From: an uncultured Chlorobiota bacterium
GTDB taxonomy: Bacteria; Bacteroidota; Bacteroidia; Bacteroidales; JAADGE01
Direction: 5' to 3'
DNA: 64,000 bases
NCBI GenBank assembly: GCA_947311255.1
Contig: CAMZKL010000003.1
Span: 1-64,000, forward strand
The notes beneath the pieces were generated by a model that was given only the letters and a program-made list of their open reading frames with translations, had not been told where the DNA came from and ran no database searches. Position 1 is the stretch's first letter; every line of letters begins with the position of its first letter. A program made the translations under genes and the position numbers. Shown piece after piece: positions 45,291-54,400 of this stretch.

Positions 45291-46169
45291 ATGCAAGCAC
45301 AACAATCTTTCATTCAATTTAATTCTTCTAAAAAAATTAGTCAATTTGAAATAATTTCATTAAAAGATCTTGCAGAAAAACAATTAAAAAAAGACTATAA
45401 AATTCAAAAACCACATAGGTTGGAATATTATTCAATAATTGCAATTACTACTGGTTTTGGATTTCATAATATTGATTTTAAAAAATACAGTTTCACAAAT
45501 GGAACTTTTTTCTTTTTAGCAAAAGAGCAAATTCAATCTTTCGATTTTAAACCGGGAAATGAAGGTTTTGTAATAACTTTTAATGAAGAGTTCTTGAATG
45601 CATCAATTAAAATGCCAAAACCTTTATCTCAAACCTGCTTATTTAACTACCATTTAAAACACCCTCAAATACAAGTAAATGCACTTGAAAGAGAATATTT
45701 TTTTGATATTGTAAGAAAAATTTATCAAGAATATCAATCTAAAAATGAATTTGCAAAAAATGACATTATTAAAACTTTGCTAAACTTACTTCTGCTAAAG
45801 TCGGAAAGAATAAAAAGAAGTAAATTTTTTAATATTGAACAGGAAAGTTATAATGATTTGTTTTATAAATTTAAAGATTTAATTGAAACAAACTATAAAC
45901 AAACAAGAAATGCAAAATATTATGCAGAAGTTCTAGGAATTTCATATAAACATTTAAATAATATTTGTAAAAAGATTACACGGAAAACTGCAAAAGAATT
46001 TATTGACTCTTTTCTGGTTTTAGAAGCAAAAAGATGCTTAATTAGCTCAAATGATACAATAAAAAAGATTTCTAAAAATACTGGATTTGAAGAATCAACA
46101 AATTTTATAAAATATTTTAAAAAACATACAGGTTTTTTGCCTGTTAAGTATAGAGCAAAATTCAAATAA
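45291..46169 (+). CDS. AraC-family transcriptional regulator
   Basis: The 292 residues have an N-terminal cupin-like half (about 30-150; EFLNAS, FYL) and a C-terminal double helix-turn-helix (about 190-292): YAEVLGISYKHLNNICKKITRKT, then ISKNTGFEESTNFIKYFKKHTG, the classical second helix with its YFKKHTG motif. It is probably a ligand-responsive activator, ligand unknown. It is divergent from the TlpA-like gene and is followed after nine bases by the GDP-fucose synthase gene on the same strand. Confidence 0.9.
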   Translation: MQAQQSFIQFNSSKKISQFEIISLKDLAEKQLKKDYKIQKPHRLEYYSIIAITTGFGFHNIDFKKYSFTNGTFFFLAKEQIQSFDFKPGNEGFVITFNEEFLNASIKMPKPLSQTCLFNYHLKHPQIQVNALEREYFFDIVRKIYQEYQSKNEFAKNDIIKTLLNLLLLKSERIKRSKFFNIEQESYNDLFYKFKDLIETNYKQTRNAKYYAEVLGISYKHLNNICKKITRKTAKEFIDSFLVLEAKRCLISSNDTIKKISKNTGFEESTNFIKYFKKHTGFLPVKYRAKFK

Positions 46170-46178
46170 TTAAATAAA

Positions 46179-47285
46179 GTGAATAAGAAATCAAAAATTT
46201 ATATAGCAGGAGCAACTGGGCTAGTTGGAAGTGCAATAGTAAGAAACTTAAAGAAAAAAGGATATACAAATTTTGTATTTTCTCCTCATTCAAAATACGA
46301 CTTAACAAATCAGCAAATTGTTAAGAAGTTTTTCGAAAACGAAAAACCTGAGATTGTATTTCTTGCAGCTGCAAAAGTTGGAGGAATTGTTGCAAATAAT
46401 ACTTATAGAGCAGAATTTATATATGAAAACCTTCAAATTCAGAATAATATTATACACCAATCCTATCTTAACAATGTTAAAAAATTAGTTTTCTTGGGAA
46501 GTTCTTGCATTTATCCAAAAAACAGTCCTCAACCTATGCAAGAAGATTATTTATTAACATCCGAACTTGAATATACAAATGAACCTTATGCTATTGCTAA
46601 AATTGCCGGAATAAAAATGATTGAAAGTTATAATTTACAATATGGTACAAATTATTTGGCAGTTATGCCCACAAATTTATACGGATTTAATGACAATTTC
46701 GATTTGGAAAAATCTCATGTTCTTCCTGCTTTGGTAAGAAAAATGCACCTAGGAAAGGCACTAAAAGAAAACAATTTTAGCCTTATAAGAAATGATTTAA
46801 ACAAACTGCCAATTGAAGGAATTACCGGAGAGGCTGAAAAAGATAAAATATTGAGCATTCTTAATATATACGGTATAACAAATAAATATGTAAAATTATG
46901 GGGAACTGGAAAACCACGAAGAGAATTTCTACATTCTGATGATTTAGCTGATGCTTGTGTCCATATTGCTGAAAAAATTAATTTCTCTAATATTTTATCT
47001 CAAAATTTTCAAATTATAAATCCTGACTTTCCTTATACCAAAAAAGAAGTGAGAAACACACATATAAATATAGGTACAGGAAAAGACATTTCAATAAAAG
47101 AGTTGGCAGAACTAATTAAAAATGAGGTAGTTAACTATTCAGGCAACATAATTTGGGATACTTCAAAACCAGATGGAACTTTCCAAAAGCTGTTAAATGT
47201 AAGCAAACTCCATAGCTTAGGTTGGAAAGATAAAATTGATTTTAAAAAAGGGATTGCTGAAATGTACAAATTATATTGTGTTTAA
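46179..47285 (+). CDS. fcl: GDP-L-fucose synthase
   Basis: Fcl epimerises and reduces GDP-4-keto-6-deoxymannose to GDP-L-fucose. The short-chain epimerase fold is clear: GATGLVGSAI (Rossmann), LAAAKVGGI, the catalytic serine region LGSSCIYPK, and the YAIAKIAG tyrosine and lysine. Two segments absent from the E. coli enzyme (about 195-225 and 275-300) account for the extra length (368 against about 320); such long forms are common in Bacteroidota. The start codon is GTG at 46179. The partner Gmd is not in the window. The stop codon is two bases from that of the convergent CoA-binding gene. Confidence 0.92.
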   Translation: MNKKSKIYIAGATGLVGSAIVRNLKKKGYTNFVFSPHSKYDLTNQQIVKKFFENEKPEIVFLAAAKVGGIVANNTYRAEFIYENLQIQNNIIHQSYLNNVKKLVFLGSSCIYPKNSPQPMQEDYLLTSELEYTNEPYAIAKIAGIKMIESYNLQYGTNYLAVMPTNLYGFNDNFDLEKSHVLPALVRKMHLGKALKENNFSLIRNDLNKLPIEGITGEAEKDKILSILNIYGITNKYVKLWGTGKPRREFLHSDDLADACVHIAEKINFSNILSQNFQIINPDFPYTKKEVRNTHINIGTGKDISIKELAELIKNEVVNYSGNIIWDTSKPDGTFQKLLNVSKLHSLGWKDKIDFKKGIAEMYKLYCV

Positions 47286-47287
47286 AT

Positions 47288-47644
47288 TTAAAACTCATCA
47301 GTATTTAGCATAACAAGAGTGCAATTTTCAACAGTTTCAATATTGTTTTTTATTGCAAGTTTCTCAAATTCAGCATTTTCGGTTCCCGGATTAAATATCA
47401 GCCTTTTTGGTTTTAAAGACAAAATATATTCATAATATTCAGTTTGTCTTGCTGGTCCAAGATATAAAGTTACAGTATGTATATCCTTAAAAAAAGGTGT
47501 CCCAATAATTATTTCTGTTTCAGAAATTATCCCCTTTCTAATACCCACAGGAACAACTTCATGTCCATTTATTTTTAATAAGCGTACAGCTTTATTTGAA
47601 TAACGTGAAGGATTGGGGCTTGCCCCTAAAATTAATGTTTTCAT
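47288..47644 (-). CDS. CoA-binding domain protein
   Basis: A 118-residue single CoA-binding (Rossmann) domain, opening TLILGASPNPSRYSNKAVRLL and continuing NGHEVVPVGIRKG, with NPGTENAEFE near the end. This matches the CoA_binding_2 family of stand-alone proteins, function unknown. It is 12 bases downstream of deoC in the same direction, probably cotranscribed. Confidence 0.87.
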   Translation of the reverse strand: MKTLILGASPNPSRYSNKAVRLLKINGHEVVPVGIRKGIISETEIIIGTPFFKDIHTVTLYLGPARQTEYYEYILSLKPKRLIFNPGTENAEFEKLAIKNNIETVENCTLVMLNTDEF

Positions 47645-47656
47645 AAATAAAGTTTG

Positions 47657-48541
47657 TTAAAAATAAGAAACTACCTCTTCTTTTCCTTTTAAGCTATTGA
47701 TATCTGTAAGAACTTTGTTTGCAAGACTACTTGCTCCTATTCGGAAAAGCTCAGGAGACAACCATTCTTCTCCTAAAATATGTTTAATTACAGAAATATA
47801 TTTTAATGCTGTTTTACTGTCTGAAATTCCACCTGCAGGTTTTAATCCAATTTTTTTCCCGGTTTTGTCATAAAATTCCTTAACAGCTTCTGCCATAACA
47901 TAAATTGCTTCAAGAGTTGCTGCTGGTTCCATTTTTCCAGTTGATGTTTTTACAAAATCTCCGCCTCCTTCCATTGCTAAAATACTTGCAATTTTAATAT
48001 TTGAAAGGGTTTTTAAAGCTCCTGTTTCCAATATAACTTTTAAATGACCTTTTCCACATGAATCTTTAATTTGAACAACTTCATCATAAACTTGCTCATA
48101 GTTTCCGGAAAGAAATTCGCCAACAGAAATTACCATGTCGGCTTCTGTTGCTCCATATTTAAATGCAAAAGATGTTTCTACTGTTTTCACATCAATAAAA
48201 GTTTGCGATGAAGGAAATCCGCCAACAACAGATGCTAAATTTACTCCCTTAGGCTTTAAGTTTTCACGAACTGTTTTAATTAATGAAGGGTAAACACAAA
48301 TTGCAGCAACATTTGGCATATCAGGAAATTGTTTAGAAAAATTGCTAACATTATCAGCAAACATCTTTCCCCTAGCTTGTGTATCTGTTGTGCTTAATGT
48401 TGTTAAATCTATATAACTAAAAACTTTTTTTAAATTTTCAATATTATAAAGTTTTTCTGATTCCTTTACAATTTTTTCAATCGTTAATTTAACTTTCGCT
48501 TCATCAACTTTGGTATTATAACTTGATAACATATTTTTCAT
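47657..48541 (-). CDS. deoC: deoxyribose-phosphate aldolase
   Basis: DeoC cleaves 2-deoxyribose-5-phosphate to glyceraldehyde-3-phosphate and acetaldehyde, in deoxynucleoside salvage. The class I aldolase TIM barrel is clear, with DMVISVGEFL, LKVILETGAL (Schiff-base lysine region), FVKTSTGK and GLKPAGGISD. At 294 residues it is longer at the N-terminus than the E. coli enzyme. Start ATG at 48541 or 48532. The upstream intergenic dyad at 48620-48660 may be an operator. Confidence 0.93.
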   Translation of the reverse strand: MKNMLSSYNTKVDEAKVKLTIEKIVKESEKLYNIENLKKVFSYIDLTTLSTTDTQARGKMFADNVSNFSKQFPDMPNVAAICVYPSLIKTVRENLKPKGVNLASVVGGFPSSQTFIDVKTVETSFAFKYGATEADMVISVGEFLSGNYEQVYDEVVQIKDSCGKGHLKVILETGALKTLSNIKIASILAMEGGGDFVKTSTGKMEPAATLEAIYVMAEAVKEFYDKTGKKIGLKPAGGISDSKTALKYISVIKHILGEEWLSPELFRIGASSLANKVLTDINSLKGKEEVVSYF

Positions 48542-48619
48542 CTGCCTAAATTTATCTAATTATCTAATATTTAATAAGTTGCATAAATGTTTGTATTTAA
48601 AATAATTGTTTTGTTCTAC

Positions 48620-48660
48620 ACATACGAACACTTGCTTTGTTATGCAAGTAATATGTATGT
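48620..48660. repeat. nested inverted repeat upstream of deoC
   Basis: Outer arms ACATAC (48620-48625) and GTATGT (48655-48660) enclose inner arms ACTTGC (48630-48635) and GCAAGT (48644-48649), with offset internal loops. It lies in the 182-base gap between the mazG-like gene and deoC. No T-run follows on either strand, so a terminator is unlikely; an operator or RNA fold is possible. Confidence 0.5.
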
Positions 48661-48723
48661 TACCTAATAGTCATCCCTTTGAGTGTCAAAATCTTTGTCG
48701 TTGGTGTTTCAATATATTCGATT

Positions 48724-49053
48724 TTATTTTCTTAACTTTATATTATTCCTGTGCCTTTCCTTATCTCTTTTTGTTTTTTTAACTAAACTTTTTTGCAAAG
48801 CTTCTGTTAAATCAACACCTGTTTGGTTTGCAAGACAAATTAATACAAACAAAACATCTGCCATCTCCTCTCCCAAATCTTTATTTTTATCTGATTCTTT
48901 AAAAGATTGTTCTCCATATATTCTAGCTATAATTCTTGCTAATTCGCCAACTTCCTCAGTCAGAAGAACCATATTTGTAAGCTCATTAAAATATCTAAGT
49001 CCAATATCTTTAATCCACTTATCTACTGTTAATTGTGCTTCATTTATTGTCAT
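48724..49053 (-). CDS. MazG-like nucleotide pyrophosphohydrolase
   Basis: Starts at ATG 49053 (GTG two codons earlier). About 109 residues, all one MazG/dUTPase-like helical domain, with the metal-binding TEEVGELAR and EEMADVLFVL motifs. Such proteins hydrolyse unusual or damaged nucleoside triphosphates. It begins ten bases after the stop codon of the acid phosphatase gene, so it is likely cotranscribed with it. The basic tail (KKTKRDKERHRNN) is typical of short MazG forms. Confidence 0.87.
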   Translation of the reverse strand: MTINEAQLTVDKWIKDIGLRYFNELTNMVLLTEEVGELARIIARIYGEQSFKESDKNKDLGEEMADVLFVLICLANQTGVDLTEALQKSLVKKTKRDKERHRNNIKLRK

Positions 49054-49063
49054 AAACACAGAC

Positions 49064-49888
49064 TTATTTTATTAATGCATCTTTTCTCATTTTCCTTTTT
49101 ATTGTATCGGGCAAACTAAAATCTCCATTATAAAATCCTTTTTCCCATTCTCCATACATTGGGTTTGGAAAAACTATAAATTTTGTTCCAAAAGTTTCTT
49201 TGTTTTCATGTGTTATTCCAAAACCAAAGTCATCTCCTCTATGTGCAAATGTTTCATCAAAATCTCTTAAGTTATCTCCTAGATACAAAATAACATCAAA
49301 ATTTTCAAGAATTTTATTTCTTCGTTCTGTTTTGTCAGAAGTTTTAGTTTTTAAAAACATATGTTCCTTATCGGCAAAGGGAAAACCTTCATTTTTTAGA
49401 TTCTCAATAGTAACATCAGTACTTTTTGCACTTCTGTTTGAAACATAAAAAATTTCTATTCCTTTTTCTTTCGCAAAATTGCAAAAATCTACTGCACCAG
49501 GTAGGGCTTTCGCTCTTTTTTTATTAACCCATTTTGCCCAACTATCCTTTTTATAAGATGTTCCATTAAGAATTAAAGACGAAGTATAAGGACTATTATT
49601 TAAAATAGTTTCATCAATATCTGTAATAATAGCCTTTGGTTTTCTTTTTTTAATTTTGAGCCTGTCTTTTTTAATATTTTTTTCAACTAACATTTTTGCT
49701 AAATTAAAATTCTGCAAATAAATTGCTTGGACTTCAGCTGCTTTTTGATACCACAATGTTGCCATTGTCAGATGTTCCGAATTTAATAATGTGTCAGTCT
49801 TTTGTTTTTCAACACTTACTTCTTCATTTTTACAACAAGAAGATAAAAACAAAACAACTCCTAAACTTAATAATAAAATATTTCTCAT
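49064..49888 (-). CDS. lipoprotein e(P4)-family acid phosphatase / 5'-nucleotidase
   Basis: A class C acid phosphatase of the HAD superfamily, lipid-anchored (Cys18 in FLSSC). In Haemophilus e(P4) such an enzyme handles NMN and haem-related uptake; here it would dephosphorylate nucleotides outside the cytoplasmic membrane. The HAD nucleophile and acid are Asp90 and Asp92 in ITDIDETIL; FYVSNRS and YLGDNLRDFDE complete the site. 274 residues. It follows dtd and precedes the mazG-like gene on the same strand. The P4 assignment rests on the whole-domain motif set, and the substrate is inferred. Confidence 0.9.
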   Translation of the reverse strand: MRNILLLSLGVVLFLSSCCKNEEVSVEKQKTDTLLNSEHLTMATLWYQKAAEVQAIYLQNFNLAKMLVEKNIKKDRLKIKKRKPKAIITDIDETILNNSPYTSSLILNGTSYKKDSWAKWVNKKRAKALPGAVDFCNFAKEKGIEIFYVSNRSAKSTDVTIENLKNEGFPFADKEHMFLKTKTSDKTERRNKILENFDVILYLGDNLRDFDETFAHRGDDFGFGITHENKETFGTKFIVFPNPMYGEWEKGFYNGDFSLPDTIKRKMRKDALIK

Positions 49889-49946
49889 TTTTTTAAATTT
49901 TACGCAATTTACAATTTCTTATTTAATTTATTAATCTTATTTTTAA

Positions 49947-50399
49947 TTATTCTTTATTTTTACTGTCAATAATAATAGTAACAGGCCCATCATTTATAAG
50001 TGAAATTTGCATATCTGCTCCAAATTTCCCTGTTTGTATTTTAATTCCGCTGATAGTTTCTAATTCTTTTACAAATTTTTCATATAGTGGAATTGAAATA
50101 TCCGGTTTTGCAGCTTTAATATAGGATGGTCTGTTTCCTTTTTTGGTTTTGGCATGGAGCGTAAACTGGCTTACAACAAGTATTTCTCCTTTTACACCTT
50201 TAACAGACAAGTTCATAACACCCTCATTGTCAGGAAATATACGCATTGCACTAATCTTTTTGCTCATCCATTTTAAATCGTCTTTTGAGTCTTCATTTTC
50301 AAATCCTGCAAAAATTAAAAGCCCCTTTCCAATTTGCGATTTAACATTTCCTGCAATACTAACAAAACTTCCGTTAACTCTTTGAATTACAACTTTCAT
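49947..50399 (-). CDS. dtd: D-aminoacyl-tRNA deacylase
   Basis: Dtd removes D-amino acids (and glycine from tRNA-Ala) wrongly attached to tRNA. The 150 residues show both active-site motifs: SQFTL (in VVSQFTLHAKTKKGNRPSY) and the cross-subunit GPVT in LINDGPVTIII. The start ATG overlaps the asd stop codon by one base (TAATG), a sign of translational coupling. Confidence 0.96.
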   Translation of the reverse strand: MKVVIQRVNGSFVSIAGNVKSQIGKGLLIFAGFENEDSKDDLKWMSKKISAMRIFPDNEGVMNLSVKGVKGEILVVSQFTLHAKTKKGNRPSYIKAAKPDISIPLYEKFVKELETISGIKIQTGKFGADMQISLINDGPVTIIIDSKNKE

Positions 50400-51385
50400 T
50401 ATTTAAAAAAATTCTTTTTAACATATTCTGCAATTTGAACTGCATTGGTAGCTGCCCCTTTTCTTAAATTATCTGCAACAATCCACAAATTTAAACTTTT
50501 TTCTTGCGAATAATCTCTTCTAATTCTTCCTACAAAAACATCATCACTGTCTTTTGCAATAATGGGCATAGGATAAATATTATTAGACACATCATCTTGA
50601 ACCACAACACCATCTGTTTTTTCTAAAAGTCTTTTTATATCATCAATTTCAAAATCTTTTTCAAATTCTACATTAACAGATTCTGAATGCCCTCCTTCTA
50701 CCGGAACTCTCACAGCTGTTGCTGTTAATCTTATGCTTTTATCTAAAATTTTATGCGTTTCATTAGCAAGTTTTAGCTCTTCTTTTGTGTAATCATTTTC
50801 TGTAAAATCATCGCAATGTGGCAAACAATTTTTGTATATTTGATGTGGATAAACTTTGTTTTCTGCAACATTGTTTTCCTCATTTTCAAGTTGTTTAACA
50901 GCTTTTATACCTGTTCCCGAAACTGACTGGTATGTTGAAACAACAACTCTTTTTATCCTATATTTTTTATGAAGCGGTGCTAAAACCATTAACATTTGAA
51001 TTGTTGAACAATTTGGATTTGCAATAATTTTATCTTCTTTCCGGAGAAGATTTACATTAATTTCTGGAATAATTAATTTTTTATCCATGTCCATTCTCCA
51101 AGCCGAAGAATTATCAATAACAAAAGTTCCTTTATTTGCAAAAAGTGGTGCATATTTTAAAGATATTGAACTTCCTGCTGAGAAAATTACAATCTCCGGC
51201 TTAAGCACAATTGCATCCTCAATAGAAATAATTTTACACTGTTTGGATTTGAAGGAAACAAATTTATTTACAGACTTTTCTGATGCCACAGGGATTAAGT
51301 CGGACACATAAAATTTTCTTTCATTTAAAACTTTTAAAATTAGTTGCCCTACCATTCCTGTTACTCCTACTACTGCAATTTTCAT
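50399..51385 (-). CDS. asd: aspartate-semialdehyde dehydrogenase
   Basis: Asd reduces aspartyl phosphate to the semialdehyde, the branch point to lysine/diaminopimelate, threonine and methionine. The NADP fold opens with VVGVTGMVGQ, the catalytic Cys126 is in NPNCSTIQM, and the histidine in EGGHSESV. At 328 residues it is a normal bacterial form. It heads the asd-dtd pair. A TATTTTTG box (minus strand, 51446-51453) lies upstream, back to back with the promoter of the divergent lamin-tail gene. Confidence 0.96.
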   Translation of the reverse strand: MKIAVVGVTGMVGQLILKVLNERKFYVSDLIPVASEKSVNKFVSFKSKQCKIISIEDAIVLKPEIVIFSAGSSISLKYAPLFANKGTFVIDNSSAWRMDMDKKLIIPEINVNLLRKEDKIIANPNCSTIQMLMVLAPLHKKYRIKRVVVSTYQSVSGTGIKAVKQLENEENNVAENKVYPHQIYKNCLPHCDDFTENDYTKEELKLANETHKILDKSIRLTATAVRVPVEGGHSESVNVEFEKDFEIDDIKRLLEKTDGVVVQDDVSNNIYPMPIIAKDSDDVFVGRIRRDYSQEKSLNLWIVADNLRKGAATNAVQIAEYVKKNFFK

Positions 51386-51405
51386 TTTTTTGACTATTAA
51401 TTTGC

Positions 51406-51435
51406 TTGTTTATATAATAATATATGTTAATTTTG
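51406..51435 (+). promoter_or_regulatory. promoter of the lamin-tail protein gene
   Basis: TTG (51406-51408), a 19-base spacer and TAATTTTG (51428-51435) match the Bacteroidota promoter. The start would be near 51442, about 42 bases before the ATG. It overlaps the divergent asd control region. Confidence 0.55.
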
Positions 51436-51483
51436 AAACTGATAGCAAAAATATAATTTAATAATACAAAATATAACATTAGT

Positions 51484-54400
51484 ATGAAAAATTTACTATT
51501 CATTGTCATAGTTCTCTTACCTTTTTTACTGAACGCTCAGATTAATGATGATTTTGAAGACGGAAACTTAGATGGTTGGACAGAAAGCACTGCGGGACAC
51601 TTTGCAGCATCTTCTGAAAATCCTATAAATGGAACATATTCATTGCATCATGTTTTTGATAATACAGCTACCGGACACGATCAAATTTCTATTCCTTTCG
51701 GTGCATTTGATATAAGTGCTGAAACTACCACTTGGAGATTTCAAACAAGATATGAATACAATCCATCGGGAGATAATACTTGGAGTGTTTTTCTTTTTGC
51801 AGACAATAATGCTTCGGAAATGTTTCCCGGAGGAAATATTAATGGATATGTTTTCGGTGTAAACTTTTCAGGAACATCAGACCTGGTTAAACTTTGGAAA
51901 ATAACAAACGGAAGCGCATCTCAAATTGTAAATACAAATTATAATTGGCAAACAAATATAGGAACATCGGGAACTGCCGGATTTGAAATAAAAAGAACAG
52001 TAGCAGGAGATTGGTCAATTTTTATTGACGATAACGGTGGTTTTGATAATCTTATTCAAATAGGAACAACAACAAATAATACAGACTTTAATACAACTAA
52101 TTATTTTGGTATTTGTTATGAATATACTTCTACTGCTGACCAGAATTTATGGTTAGATGATTTTTATTTAGGTTCTGAAATTGCCGACACAGAAGCTCCG
52201 GAAATACAAAATATTGAAGCAATTTCAAACAACACAATACTTGTTAATTTTAATGAAAACTTACTTGAAGCTACAGCAGAAAATGTTTCAAATTATTCTG
52301 TTGACGGAGGAATAGCGAATCCAACAAGTGCAACACTGAATATTTCTGATAATAAGCAAGTTGAACTTGTTTTTTCAGGAACTTTTATTAATGATAACGA
52401 ATATACTTTAACAGCAAATAATGTTGAAGATTTAAGCGGAAATGCAACAAGCAATGAAACAGGAACTTATACATATACGCAAATTGATGCAATTAATGTT
52501 TATATTATTTCGGCAACAGAACTAGATGTTGTTTTTAACAAAATAGTTGATATTACAAGTGCCCAAACTACATTAAATTATTCTGTAAATAACGGAATAG
52601 GAAATCCTGCAAGTGCAACTGTTGACGGAACAGACAATAAATTAGTGCATCTTACTTTTGCTTCAAATTTTCAACTTGAACAGTCTTACACAATAACGAT
52701 TAATAATGTTGAAGACCTAATTGGAAATATTATGAACACGGCAAATTTGGATTTCTTTTTCTATGAAGTTCAAGCATACGATTTAGTTATAAATGAAATA
52801 ATGTGTGACGTAAATCCTGTTCCCGAAGCATTACCGGTTCACGAGTATGTTGAAATTTATAACAATTCAGATTATGACATTAATCTTAGCGGATGGACAT
52901 TTAAAATTGGAGATAATACTCCAAAAAACCTTCCTAATAAAACAATACCTGCAGGAGAATACGGAATAATTTGTGAAGATTTGGCAGAAGCTGAATTTAA
53001 TTCATACGGAATTACCTTAGGAATAATGAATCCTTCGGAATTAACAACAACAGGAAAAAGACTTGTAATAAGAAACGAAAATAATAACATTATTGAAGAT
53101 TTGACATATTCAATTGATTGGTATGACGATACAGATAAGGACGGAGGAGGTTGGTCTATTGAAAGAATTGACCCTTTAAATTTTTGCGGAGAAAATGAAA
53201 ATTGGACAGCAACAGTTGATTATACAGGCGGAACACCAGGAAGATTAAATTCTGTTTATGCAACAAACCCTGACAATTCGGCTCCGGAAATTTCTTCTAT
53301 TAATTTAATTTCTTCAAAACATTTGCAAATTACATTTTCTGAAAAAGTTGAACAAAGCATTGCAGAAACAATTACAAATTACACATTAAACGGAACAATA
53401 AATCCGACATCAGCTCTAATTAGTTCCGAAAGCACTGCTGTTGTAAATATATATTTTGCCGACAATTTCAATATCGGAAATAACACAATTTTAATTCAAA
53501 ATATTGAAGATAATTGTAGCAATGTTTTAAATGATTATTCTGGGAACTTCGATTATCAACTTATTTATCCCTTGTCAATTGAGATAATGTCAGAAAATCA
53601 GTTAAGAATTCATTTTTCTGAAAAAGTAGAATTAAATTCCGCACAAGAGCAGGTAAACTACCTGGTTAACAACGGAATAGGAAACCCTGCCGTTGCAGTA
53701 ATAAGCAATGCAGACAGCACAATCGTAAACCTCCAATTTGCAAACTCTTTTACTCTTGAACAAGCATATACAATAACTATTGAAAATGTTAAAGATATAA
53801 ATGCCAATAATATGAATACTGCAAATATTGATTTTATATATTATGTTGCAAAACCTTTTGATATTGTTATTAATGAAATAATGTGCGATATAAACCCGGC
53901 ACCTCTTACGTTACCTGCCGAAAAATATGTTGAATTATACAATACATCTTCTTTCGATTTGGACTTAACAGATTGGTATTTTCTTTCAGAAGGACAATCG
54001 GAAAGAGTTTTTCCTTATTTAACATTAAGATCTCATGAATTTTTAATTCTTTGTGAAGAAGGTAATGAAAATCTTTTTGCACCATACGGAAATGTTGTAG
54101 GATTTTTAACATCAAGCGACATAATTGCATCCGGAAGAAATTTAAAATTATATTCATCCGACAATACAATTATTGAAGAAATAACATACTCAGACGATTG
54201 GTACGGCAATGACGATAAAGATAACGGAGGTTGGTCTTTAGAAAGAATTGATCCTACAAACTTTTGCGGTGAACAAGCAAACTGGAAGGCCTGCAATAAC
54301 AGTTACGGTGGTAGTCCAGGAACAGAAAATTCTGTTTTTGCACCAAACCAAGACAATATTGCTCCTGATTTAATAAATGTAGATATTATTTCTTCAAATT

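Noticed and set aside
48683..49075. 130-codon plus-strand frame over the mazG-like gene
   Set aside because: It mirrors a gene with complete MazG motifs and has no recognisable motif of its own; apparent hydrophobicity comes from the reverse of Lys/Glu-rich codons.
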